Origin: Planctomycetales bacterium
Lineage (GTDB): Bacteria > Planctomycetota > Planctomycetia > Pirellulales > Lacipirellulaceae
NCBI GenBank assembly: GCA_020427155.1
Contig: JAGQOW010000044.1
Span: forward strand, 1 to 34,972
Direction of reading: 5' to 3'
DNA: 34,972 nucleotides
Shown here piece by piece: positions 17,466 to 25,031 of the stretch (positions are counted from its first letter, which is position 1; each line of letters opens with the position of its first letter). A model generated the notes under the pieces. The model worked only from the letters and a program-made list of their open reading frames with translations, did no database searches and was not told the DNA's origin. The position numbers and the translations under genes are program-made.

Positions 17466-17804
17466 CTAGCGGTCAACCGGTGGTACCCGGTTTCTTGGGT
17501 GGACTGCTCCGAACTTGGAAGAAAGAAAGTGTTTCTCGTCTTCTGGGATTGGTGACCAATTGCCTTGATGGAGCTTTAGCCTCGCATTGCACTTCTTACA
17601 GATGAAGTAAGACCAACTATCTGGAGCACGCTTTCCATCGATTTCTAGTGTTGCTCGTATGAAATTCACGAGATTCAAGCCTCGCATACAACACTCTGGG
17701 CAACGGCGAGGGTAGAAACGCTCTTTGAATGCTGTGACCATGAGTGCGACTGCATAAAGAATAGCCGGAGTAAGAACAATCAGTATTGCTAGAAGCCACT
17801 TCAT
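17466..17804 (-). CDS. Small zinc-ribbon membrane protein of unknown function
   Basis: A 112-aa protein. The ATG at 17804 is followed by a strong N-terminal transmembrane helix (MKWLLAILIVLTPAILYAV, about 3-24). Two CxxC pairs follow: C35/C38 in RRCPECCMRG and C69/C72 in FICKKCNARL, giving a likely zinc ribbon. The frame is open far upstream into the neighbouring oxidoreductase gene, but that extension is only its shadow. The gene lies about 70 bases downstream of the Gfo/Idh stop on the same strand. I do not recognise the family. It resembles the protein at 16437 only in general plan. Confidence 0.6.
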   Translation of the reverse strand: MKWLLAILIVLTPAILYAVALMVTAFKERFYPRRCPECCMRGLNLVNFIRATLEIDGKRAPDSWSYFICKKCNARLKLHQGNWSPIPEDEKHFLSSKFGAVHPRNRVPPVDR

Positions 17805-17872
17805 ACTTCTAAGTCGCCAAGATTTCTCTTCTATTTGACGTCGCAACCGATCGCATTGCTTGTGCTTGCCTG

Positions 17873-18943
17873 TTAGCCGCCCAGTTTGGGGTCGCTTTTT
17901 AGCGGTAGTTTTACGGTGCGGCCGGTCATAGCCGATTTGTAGATGGCGAGAATGATCTCGACCGAGCGGCGGCCTTCGTGGCCGTCGACGGCGGGGGTGC
18001 GATTGGTGCGAATTGCCTCGACGAAATCTTTGAACTGCAACGCGTGGCCATGATGGCCGATTGCGCTGGGGTCGGCAGCGCCGCCGCCGGTGCTCTTTTT
18101 GGTTTTCATGGCTGCGAGGATCGCGGCATCGGCGCGGGTCTTTTTGGCGAAGTCCCATGTTTTGAGATCTTCTTCTTCGAGCACGGCGGTGCCTTCGCTG
18201 CCGTGAAGCTCGATTCGCTTGAGATAGCCGGGGTAGGCGGCGGTGGTGGCTTCGATGATGCCGAGCGCGCCGTTGGCAAATTTGAGCGTGGCGGCGGCCA
18301 CGTCTTCGACCTCGATGCGTTTGTGGGCCAGTGTGGCAGTCTGGGCTTGGATTTCGGCGACCGGGCCCATGAGCCAGGTCAACAGGTCGACGGTGTGAAT
18401 GGCCTGGTTCATCAGCGCGCCGCCGCCGTCGAGTTTCCAGGTGCCTCGCCAGGCGCCGCTGTCGTAATACTCTTGGGTGCGGTACCACTTCACATAGGCG
18501 TCGCCGAGGGTGAGTCGACCGAAGCGGCCTTCGCTGATCGCCCGTTTCATTTTGAGGGACGAATCGTGGAAGCGCGAGGGGAAGATGGCCCCCAGCTTGA
18601 CGCCGGCCTTCTCGCATTCGCTGATGATGCGATCACAGCGTTTGAGTGTCACCTCCAAGGGCTTTTCGATGATGACATGCTTGCCCGCCCGGGCTGCGGT
18701 TACGGCAGGTTCCATGTGAGCACCGCTGGGCGTGGCTACGGTAACGACATCGATGTGCGGATCGGCGAGCATCTGGTCGAGATCGGCATAGGCCTGGCAG
18801 CCGACTTCGCTGGCGAACTTTTTGGCGTACTCTGTGGCGCGATCGTAGCAGGCAACCAACTTTGCGCCGCGGACGTCGTCGATGGCCCGCGCGTGAAAGC
18901 GGCTGATCATTCCAGTGCCGATGATGGCGAATCCGTAAGGCAT
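17873..18943 (-). CDS. Gfo/Idh/MocA family oxidoreductase
   Basis: A 356-aa NAD(P)-dependent oxidoreductase. The start is the ATG at 18943 (MPYGFAIIG), placing the dinucleotide motif GTGMIS at residues 9-14; an in-frame start 18 codons upstream would add an unlikely leader. The catalytic EKP lysine is K94 (IIEKPLEVTL), and GGGALMNQAIHTVDLL carries D186 and the conserved H183 typical of the family. The C-terminal beta sheet (GTAVLEEEDLKTW, then EGRRSVEIILAIYKSA) is complete. Members act on sugars, inositols or related polyols in the cytoplasm. The substrate cannot be read from sequence. It is transcribed away from trmL, with about 160 bases between them. Confidence 0.92.
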   Translation of the reverse strand: MPYGFAIIGTGMISRFHARAIDDVRGAKLVACYDRATEYAKKFASEVGCQAYADLDQMLADPHIDVVTVATPSGAHMEPAVTAARAGKHVIIEKPLEVTLKRCDRIISECEKAGVKLGAIFPSRFHDSSLKMKRAISEGRFGRLTLGDAYVKWYRTQEYYDSGAWRGTWKLDGGGALMNQAIHTVDLLTWLMGPVAEIQAQTATLAHKRIEVEDVAAATLKFANGALGIIEATTAAYPGYLKRIELHGSEGTAVLEEEDLKTWDFAKKTRADAAILAAMKTKKSTGGGAADPSAIGHHGHALQFKDFVEAIRTNRTPAVDGHEGRRSVEIILAIYKSAMTGRTVKLPLKSDPKLGG

Positions 18944-19101
18944 GGCAGCGAACTCCGGTTGCTTGTTGCAGGACTTGCCGTGCGATGGCGTCGGCAATCG
19001 AGCTTGGTATCATACTTGATCCCAGGTCGAGGCTGAAGCACCTAGCGTTGCGTGGCAGCGCGGCTTAGTTTCTTGGTTGACCACGATCGGCTGCCGCTGC
19101 G

Positions 19102-19587
19102 ATGAGCTACGAACCCCGACTGCACGTCGTGCTTTATCAGCCGGAGATACCGTACAATACGGGTAGCGTCGGCCGAACGTGCGTCGCGATAGGGGCGAAA
19201 TTGTGGCTGGTGCGGCCGCTGGGCTTTCGGGTGGATGCCTACCATCTGCGGCGGGCAGGTTTGGACTATTGGCAGTACCTGGAGTGGGAAGTGGTGGACG
19301 ACTGGGCCTCGCTGTTGGAGCGGCTGCCGCAGGACCGGCACTGGTATTTCAGTAAGAAAGCAGCCCGAACGTACTCGGAAGCAGAGTTTACCGAGGGGGA
19401 TGTGCTGGTATTTGGGTCGGAATCGCAGGGGTTGCCGGCAGAAATGCTGGATTTGCAGACCAGGTGCCTGCGGATTCCGACTCGCGGCGACGTGCGCAGC
19501 CTGAATCTGTCGAATGCCGTGGCGGTGGCTGGCTACGAAGTGCTCCGCCAGCAGGGCAAATTGACAACGCTGGACTTGTCGGATTGA
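19102..19587 (+). CDS. trmL: tRNA (cytidine/uridine-2'-O-)-methyltransferase TrmL
   Basis: A 161-aa SPOUT methyltransferase that methylates the 2'-O of the wobble base (position 34) of certain leucine tRNAs using S-adenosylmethionine. The alpha/beta knot signatures are complete: LYQPEIPYNTGSVGRTC at 11-27, LVFGSESQGLP at 102-112 and RSLNLSNAVAVAGYEVLRQ at 132-150, which bind the cofactor. The length is that of the family and the ATG start is the only sensible one. It stands divergent from the Gfo/Idh gene and about 275 bases before murB. Confidence in family and function is high. Confidence 0.95.
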   Translation: MSYEPRLHVVLYQPEIPYNTGSVGRTCVAIGAKLWLVRPLGFRVDAYHLRRAGLDYWQYLEWEVVDDWASLLERLPQDRHWYFSKKAARTYSEAEFTEGDVLVFGSESQGLPAEMLDLQTRCLRIPTRGDVRSLNLSNAVAVAGYEVLRQQGKLTTLDLSD

Positions 19588-19862
19588 CGACACCGGCTCG
19601 GATCGACTTGAGGAAAAACGGGGGAATGGGGCCACTTTCCTGGAATTCGCTGGAATCGGTTACAGCACGATCGGCCCTTTGTGGGGAGAACTGATTCGGT
19701 CAGCGGCTCGAGCCGATGAGTGGCAAGGACCGACTAGAACTGCAGAGCTAAGCCAACGGCTATCGGATTGCCCGAGAAATAGATCATAATGGGCGTTCAG
19801 AATTGACGACGAGCCGTGAACCGGTCACCATAAGGACCTGCTCTTCGAGGAAAATAGTGGCG

Positions 19863-20741
19863 ATGACTGTAGTTAGTGGCTTTGAGAAGATTGTTCGGCG
19901 CGACGAACCACTTGCGGATCGCACTTGGCTAAGGCTTGGCGGGGTGGCCGCTTTCTACGCCGAGCCCCGATCGGTTGACGAATTGGCTGCGCTAGTGCGC
20001 CGTTGCTGTGACGAAGAGGTTCCGATTCGAGTGCTTGGCAGCGGCTCGAACGTATTGGTGCGCGACGATGGCGTATCGGGCATGGTGGTCAGTCTGTCGG
20101 GCCGAGTTTTTTCTGAGATTCAGATCAGCGGTGGTCGGCTAGTCGCGGGCGGCGGAGCGTTGCTGGCCCATGCCATAGGCGAGACGGTTCGAGCTGGGTT
20201 GGCGGGATTGGAGCCGCTGGTGGGCATCCCAGGCACTCTGGGCGGCGCGTTGCATGGCAACTCGGGTAGCCGAGGAGGCGACATCGGCCAATGGGCTTGC
20301 CGGGCAACGGTGATGACTCGCACGGGAGAGATTCTGCAGCGGAATCGAGAAGATCTTGTCTTCGCCTATCGCCAGAGTAGTCTCGACGAATTGGTAATCC
20401 TCAATGCAGAGTTTCAGCTGGAAGAAGACGATCCTGAGCAGTTGACCAAGCGTATGCAGAAGCAGTGGATCGTGAAGAAGGCCAGTCAGCCGCTGTCTCA
20501 CCAGAATGTTGCCAGCGTATTCAAGAATCCTCGTGGAATGAGTGCCGGCATGTTGATCGACCAGGCGGGTCTGAAAGGCACACGCGTCGGCGCGGTCGAA
20601 GTCAGCCAGCGTCACGCGAATTTCATCGTTGCCGAAGAGGGGGCCACCAGCCAGGACGTACTTCGCTTGATCGACATGATTCGCAGTCGAGTTGCGGAGA
20701 GGTTGGGAGTCGAGTTGGAGACGGAACTCGAGATTTGGTGA
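19863..20741 (+). CDS. murB: UDP-N-acetylenolpyruvoylglucosamine reductase MurB
   Basis: A 292-aa FAD enzyme reducing UDP-GlcNAc-enolpyruvate to UDP-MurNAc with NADPH, the second committed step of peptidoglycan synthesis. FAD-binding landmarks are RVLGSGSNVLV and LVGIPGTLGGALHGNSG. Catalytic residues are visible: R170 in FAYRQSS, S218 in VASVFKNPRG and a glutamate near the C-terminus (E288 region). The usual NAG after GGA is replaced by HGNSG. I start at the ATG at 19863, since the upstream extension lacks family similarity. It is followed after 47 bases by an ftsQ-like gene, the order seen in dcw clusters, which suggests a dcw fragment. It supports peptidoglycan in this organism. Confidence 0.95.
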   Translation: MTVVSGFEKIVRRDEPLADRTWLRLGGVAAFYAEPRSVDELAALVRRCCDEEVPIRVLGSGSNVLVRDDGVSGMVVSLSGRVFSEIQISGGRLVAGGGALLAHAIGETVRAGLAGLEPLVGIPGTLGGALHGNSGSRGGDIGQWACRATVMTRTGEILQRNREDLVFAYRQSSLDELVILNAEFQLEEDDPEQLTKRMQKQWIVKKASQPLSHQNVASVFKNPRGMSAGMLIDQAGLKGTRVGAVEVSQRHANFIVAEEGATSQDVLRLIDMIRSRVAERLGVELETELEIW

Positions 20742-20788
20742 TGCAGGTTATTGCCTAACAGCTTCCCGCAACGCATGGAGGTGTTGCC

Positions 20789-21736
20789 GTGGCGACTCGA
20801 AAGAAGAAGCAAAATGCAGGAACGCCTGGCGGCGGCCTGGCAAACGCCCGTCATCTGCTTTTATCACGTGGGCGCGTGATTCTTGCGCTGTTAGTGGTTG
20901 CGCTGCTGGGCTGGGGGTTGCAGACGGTGTGGCAGCGGGTGGCTCCCTCGGTGATCCATCGCGACCGCTATCTGCTGACGGCAGACGGGATCAGCATCTC
21001 GACTTTGCCCGACTGGATCATGGCGGACGTGAGAATGGAAGTCATCCGCAATTCGGGCCTCGACGGCGAAATCTCGGTGCTTGACGAGGGTTTTGCCAGC
21101 GTCATTGAAGACGCGTTTGTGCTGCACCCGTGGGTCGAGTCCGTCGAGAAGGTCACGAAGAGTTATCCGCCTGCGGTGTTTGTCGAGCTGACATTCCGTC
21201 GTCCTGTGGCCGTGGTAGAAATGGCGAGCCGCGAGGAAGTGCAGCTGATCCCCGTCGACAGACACGGGGTGCAGCTACCGGCGGGGGATGTGCCAGAGAT
21301 ACGTAAACGCTATTTGCCCCGCATTGGCGGGGTTGTGGGTCGTCCGCCCGTAGGTCAGCCTTGGGCGGATCCACGTGTGATTGGCGCCACGGAACTGGCC
21401 GAGTTGTTGGCCGACCATTGGGAGACGCTCCACCTGGTCGACATCCTGCCGTCGGCGCGGCCAGAGATTCAGGACGAACACCGCTATTTCGTGTTTAGTT
21501 TGATTACCAGGGGCGGAACTCGGGTGGTCTGGGGAGCTGCTCCCAGCAATGCACCGCCCGGAGAAGATCAATTCGAGTCAAAACTGCAGCGATTGCGAGA
21601 GTGTGCCCAACAGCACGGGCCCTTGGACTCGGTGCGGGGACCGGCAGTGGTAGATGTGCGTCACAAATTGGCGATTACGCCGCGGACGGTTAAAAAGAAT
21701 CCCTCAGCCGGAGGGACCGAGTCGCAAGTGAAATAG
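20789..21736 (+). CDS. ftsQ: FtsQ/DivIB-like cell-division protein with POTRA domain
   Basis: A 315-aa single-pass membrane protein. It starts at a GTG with GGAGG seven bases upstream. A basic cytoplasmic N-terminus is followed by one transmembrane helix (about 29-46, RVILALLVVALLGWGLQ), then a POTRA-like domain and an FtsQ beta domain. The signature is LHPWVESVEKVTKSYPPAVF at 112-131 followed by RRPVAVVEM, corresponding to the pattern of FtsQ (hpwV, wP, v.E+.PvA), and VDRHGVQLP. Position directly after murB matches the dcw cluster. FtsQ normally joins FtsB and FtsL in the divisome at the inner membrane. The call rests on motif and context, so I rate it slightly below the certain genes. It converges on csrA with one base between stops. 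Confidence 0.85.
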   Translation: MATRKKKQNAGTPGGGLANARHLLLSRGRVILALLVVALLGWGLQTVWQRVAPSVIHRDRYLLTADGISISTLPDWIMADVRMEVIRNSGLDGEISVLDEGFASVIEDAFVLHPWVESVEKVTKSYPPAVFVELTFRRPVAVVEMASREEVQLIPVDRHGVQLPAGDVPEIRKRYLPRIGGVVGRPPVGQPWADPRVIGATELAELLADHWETLHLVDILPSARPEIQDEHRYFVFSLITRGGTRVVWGAAPSNAPPGEDQFESKLQRLRECAQQHGPLDSVRGPAVVDVRHKLAITPRTVKKNPSAGGTESQVK

Positions 21737-21737
21737 C

Positions 21738-21956
21738 TCACGCCGAATCGGTTTCAACGGGTGGCTGTTGGGAAGCTTCGAGCAGACGTTGCTCGGCCTC
21801 GCGAAGTTTTTCGGCAAGCTCTTCGCGAATGACGGGCATTTCTGGAGGCGCCTCGATGCCGAGCCGGATGCCCCCGCTACCGACCTTCACCACAGTCACG
21901 GTGATCTTATCGCCGATCAGGATGCGCTGGCCAACTTTTCGAGATACAACCAACAC
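21738..21956 (-). CDS. csrA: Carbon storage regulator CsrA (RNA-binding translational regulator)
   Basis: A 72-aa CsrA. It binds GGA motifs in mRNA leaders as a homodimer, usually blocking ribosome access. I set the start at the GTG at 21956, giving MLVVSRKVGQRILIGDKITV, which matches the family start; AAGGGAG lies eight bases upstream. An in-frame ATG further upstream would add a tail unlike CsrA. The core GIRLGIEAPPEMPVIREEL is conserved, and the C-terminus continues as a charged helix ending PPVETDSA. No fliW or flagellar gene is adjacent, so the partner regulators are not known. The stop is one base from that of the ftsQ-like gene. Confidence 0.95.
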   Translation of the reverse strand: MLVVSRKVGQRILIGDKITVTVVKVGSGGIRLGIEAPPEMPVIREELAEKLREAEQRLLEASQQPPVETDSA

Positions 21957-22215
21957 TTCGAGAACTCCCTTTCTCCCGGACTCGACGAACCCAATTGGAC
22001 TCCACTGGCCGCTGACGGAGATGGAAACCTCCATCGAACCGTGTTCGAGCGAGGCCAACGGGCCGCGCCCGCACCACTTCATAGCATTACACGGTACTGA
22101 TGTATTCGGCCAAATGCAACCAATAGGGCCTCGAAGAAGGGCAAATATCGCCTAAGATAGGGGTTGCAGCTAGGTAAATCGCGAGTTCTAGGACGATCTA
22201 GCGAGCCTGCTTGAC

Positions 22216-23430
22216 ATGCTATTTCCGTTTACCCAAGAGACCGAGACTGTGTCCGATCGTTACGACCTGGTGGTAATTGGCGCTGGAATTCAGGGGGCGG
22301 GCGTGGCCCAGGCCGCGGCCGCGGCCGGCTACCGGACGCTAGTGCTCGAGCAAACGGCTATTGCGGCGGCTACGTCGAGCCAATCGTCGAAGTTGATTCA
22401 CGGCGGGCTACGATACTTGGAGTCGGCCCAGTTCCGGCTGGTCAGAGAAGCGCTGCGCGAGCGGGCGTTGCTGATAAAACTTGCCCCGGAACTGGTCAAA
22501 TTGGTCCCTTTCTATCTGCCGATCTTCAAGCAAAGTCGGCGCAAGGCCTGGCAATTGCGGGTGGGCTTGAATCTATATCGAGCATTGGGGGGATTTGGGC
22601 CGGGAACAGGATTTACGACGCTCGACAAAAGCGAGTGGGCAGGCCTCGACGGCCTGGTGACCGACGACCTGGTGAGCGTGTTTCGGTACTACGACGGCCA
22701 GACCGACGATGCCGTGCTGACGCGGGCGGTGATGCGCTCGGCCGAGTCGCTGGGGGCCGAACTGAAGATGCCTGCCGAATTCGTCGGGGCGAAAATCGCA
22801 GGCGACCACTGCCAGGTCGCCTACCGCGAGGGGGCAGCCGAGCATAGTTGTCGTTGTGCGGTGTTGGTTAATTGCGGTGGGCCGTGGGCGGCCAGACTAT
22901 TGGAAACGATCGAGCCGCGGCAAGCGCCTTTCGACGTCGAACTGGTGCAAGGCAGCCATCTTTGGCTCGAGTTGGAGGCCCCTTCGGGCTGTTATTATCT
23001 TGAGGCGCCGAGCGACGGACGCGGGGTGTTTGCGATTCCCTGGTATGGAGAGACGCTGGTGGGCACGACCGAGACGGTCCACCACGGTCCGCCCGAGGAG
23101 GCGCGCACGTTGCCCGCGGAGACCGAGTATTTGTTGAAGACGTTGGGGCACTACTTTCCGCGGTATCGCGACGTGGCTCCTGAGCAGATCAAGCGCGAGT
23201 ACTGCGGCTTGCGGGTGCTGCCCAAGAGCGGCGGTAGCCCGTTTAGCCGCAGCCGGGAAGTCATTATCCACGGCGACCGCACGCGAGCGCCGCGGATGGT
23301 GAGCGTGATGGGGGGCAAATTAACGACCTATCGTCTGACTGCGCAGAAAGTAATGAAGATGGTGGAGGCGAGCTTGCCGGCAGCCGAGACTAAGGGTGAT
23401 ACGGCGCGACTGCCTTTGCGGGGGGAGTAG
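22216..23430 (+). CDS. FAD-dependent glycerol-3-phosphate dehydrogenase-like protein
   Basis: A 404-aa FAD protein of the GlpD/DAO family, which oxidises glycerol-3-phosphate to dihydroxyacetone phosphate and passes electrons to the quinone pool. The FAD Rossmann motif is YDLVVIGAGIQGAGVAQ (16-32), and SSQSSKLIHGGLRYLES (54-70) is the GlpD signature. The later blocks VNCGGPWA, GRGVFAIPWYGETLVGTTE and the C-terminal MGGKLTTYRLTAQ are also present. It is shorter than the usual 500 or so residues and ends just after the core, so the helical C-terminal GlpD domain is missing. I keep the ATG at 22216; a GTG at 22249 is an alternative start. The truncation makes the enzymatic role less certain. Confidence 0.85.
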   Translation: MLFPFTQETETVSDRYDLVVIGAGIQGAGVAQAAAAAGYRTLVLEQTAIAAATSSQSSKLIHGGLRYLESAQFRLVREALRERALLIKLAPELVKLVPFYLPIFKQSRRKAWQLRVGLNLYRALGGFGPGTGFTTLDKSEWAGLDGLVTDDLVSVFRYYDGQTDDAVLTRAVMRSAESLGAELKMPAEFVGAKIAGDHCQVAYREGAAEHSCRCAVLVNCGGPWAARLLETIEPRQAPFDVELVQGSHLWLELEAPSGCYYLEAPSDGRGVFAIPWYGETLVGTTETVHHGPPEEARTLPAETEYLLKTLGHYFPRYRDVAPEQIKREYCGLRVLPKSGGSPFSRSREVIIHGDRTRAPRMVSVMGGKLTTYRLTAQKVMKMVEASLPAAETKGDTARLPLRGE

Positions 23431-23431
23431 T

Positions 23432-23453
23432 TGAAAGCGGAAAGCGGAAAGCG
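23432..23453 (+). repeat. Triplicate GAAAGCG unit downstream of the glpD-like gene
   Basis: The run tgaaagcggaaagcggaaag and the following cgg contain three consecutive GAAAGCG copies just after the stop. A reverse-oriented relative lies at 16978-17025. It may be part of a dispersed intergenic repeat. Confidence 0.45.
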
Positions 23454-23536
23454 GGGGGTGGCGAAGGGTGTTCGCGTGGTGACGGGATACTCTGTCTAGC
23501 GATCGTCGGACGCCAGTTTGTTGGGGTAGAAAACCC

Positions 23537-24481
23537 TTGAGCTTAGAAAAAGAACTCTTAGCCTGGTTGAAAGAAAACCTGCCTCCCAGTGGGCGGTTGC
23601 CGGTGGGGTTGGGGGATGATGCGGCGGTGTTGGGCGGGTTTGAGCGGGCTGGGGTGGTGGTGACCACCGATATGTTGACCGATGGGGTCGACTTCTTGTT
23701 GGCGGAAGTCGAGCCGCGGCGGGTGGGGCGCAAAGCGTTGGGAGTGAACCTGAGCGATCTGGCGGCGATGGCGGCGGAGCCAGTGGCGGGATTTGTTTCT
23801 TTGGTATTGCCGCGGCAAGGGAGCGGTCGGCGGTCGGCGCTCGAGTTGGCGATCGAGTTGTATCGGGGGATGATGCCGTTGGCAGAGCAGTTTCAAGTCG
23901 AGATTGCTGGGGGCGATACGAATACTTGGGACGGACCGCTGGCGATCAGCGTAACAGCGGTGGGCAAAACGACCTTGCGCGGGCCTTTGACGCGAAGCGG
24001 CGGACAGGTGGGGGATCAGTTGTTGGTGACGGGGCGACTGGGCGGCAGCATTCTTGGAAGGCATTTGGAGGTCGAGCCGCGGGTGCGCGAGGCTTTGCAA
24101 CTGCACGCCGACTACCAATTGCATGGGGGAATCGACGTCTCAGACGGATTGGCGCTTGATGTTGCTCGATTGGCTGCGGCGAGTGGCGTGGGAGCCGTGC
24201 TGGAATTGGACGCGATACCGATAGCCGAGGCAGCAGAGCGTCTGGCCGAGCGTAGTGGGCGCTCGGCGTTGGAGCATGCGCTTGGTGATGGTGAAGATTT
24301 CGAGCTGGTGTTGGCGGCGCCCGATCAAGAAGCGACGCGAATCCTGGAGGATCAGCCTCTGAGCGTGCCGGTGACGCGGATTGGCGAACTCGTTGAGGAG
24401 ACGGGGCTCTGGCAAGTAGAGGCTGATGGGCAGCGAACGGTTCTCGCGGCACGTGGCTACGAGCATCGAGGCGACGAATGA
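23537..24481 (+). CDS. thiL: Thiamine-monophosphate kinase ThiL
   Basis: A 314-aa cytoplasmic kinase making thiamine diphosphate from thiamine monophosphate and ATP, the last step of thiamine cofactor synthesis. The PurM-like fold is plain: GLGDDAAVLG with D27 and D28 binding magnesium, VVVTTDMLTDGVDF at 40-53, GVNLSDLAAMAA at 69-80, and HGGIDVSDGLALDVARLA in the C-terminal half, with ALGDGEDFELVLA near the end. The start is a TTG at 23537. The stop overlaps the ATG of the next gene as ATGA, indicating translational coupling with tsaE. The assignment is firm. Confidence 0.95.
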   Translation: MSLEKELLAWLKENLPPSGRLPVGLGDDAAVLGGFERAGVVVTTDMLTDGVDFLLAEVEPRRVGRKALGVNLSDLAAMAAEPVAGFVSLVLPRQGSGRRSALELAIELYRGMMPLAEQFQVEIAGGDTNTWDGPLAISVTAVGKTTLRGPLTRSGGQVGDQLLVTGRLGGSILGRHLEVEPRVREALQLHADYQLHGGIDVSDGLALDVARLAAASGVGAVLELDAIPIAEAAERLAERSGRSALEHALGDGEDFELVLAAPDQEATRILEDQPLSVPVTRIGELVEETGLWQVEADGQRTVLAARGYEHRGDE

Positions 24482-24960
24482 GCCAGTTCTGTTTTGTTGC
24501 CCAGAGCGAAGACGAGACCGATCAGCTGGGCCAATTGCTGGCTGACGTATTGCCGGCTGGGAGCGTGGTGGCGCTGAGCGGGACGCTTGGCGCAGGGAAG
24601 ACTCGCCTGGTGCAGGCGGTCGCGGTAGCGCTGGGATCGCATCCAGAGAACATCACCAGCCCAACCTTTGTGCTGGTGAACGAGTATCTCGACGGCCGGC
24701 TGCCGGTGTACCACTTTGACGCCTATCGGTTGCGCGACGAAGACGAGTTTCTTGAACTGGGGCCGGAGGAGTATTTCGAGGGCAGCGGGATCACCTTTGT
24801 CGAATGGGCCGACCGGGTGGCGGGCTGCTTGCCAGCTGAGGTGTATACGATCGCCATCGAGTCGCTCGGGGTGACCGAGCGAGAGTTCTTGGTGAGTGCG
24901 AATTGGGAGCACGGAAAAGCAATCGTGGCGCGGCTGGCGAATAGCGAGAAATCGCAGTAG
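24478..24960 (+). CDS. tsaE: tRNA threonylcarbamoyladenosine biosynthesis ATPase TsaE
   Basis: A 160-aa P-loop ATPase that works with TsaB and TsaD to transfer the threonylcarbamoyl group to A37 of ANN-decoding tRNAs. The Walker A motif is GTLGAGKT (35-42). Characteristic blocks are NITSPTFVLVNEY, VYHFDAYRL and a Walker B-like ITFVEWADRV. Length and architecture match the family. It begins in the last codon of thiL (ATGA overlap) and ends 71 bases before the convergent hslU. No other tsa gene is visible in this window. Confidence 0.95.
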   Translation: MSQFCFVAQSEDETDQLGQLLADVLPAGSVVALSGTLGAGKTRLVQAVAVALGSHPENITSPTFVLVNEYLDGRLPVYHFDAYRLRDEDEFLELGPEEYFEGSGITFVEWADRVAGCLPAEVYTIAIESLGVTEREFLVSANWEHGKAIVARLANSEKSQ

Positions 24961-25031
24961 CTACAGTCCAATTACCTCGCTGTGCCGCTGCGTCGCTGTG
25001 AGAGCTTTTCGAGGATCAAAGGCGGCTATCT

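Noticed and set aside
17805..18617. Upstream extension of the small zinc-ribbon gene giving a 383-residue minus-strand frame
   Set aside because: It is extremely Arg/His-rich and overlaps the Gfo/Idh gene on the same strand in another frame. Only the last 112 codons look like protein.
17978..19036. Long plus-strand frame opposite the second Gfo/Idh gene
   Set aside because: Antisense shadow of a well-conserved gene, Gly/Asp-rich with no motif.
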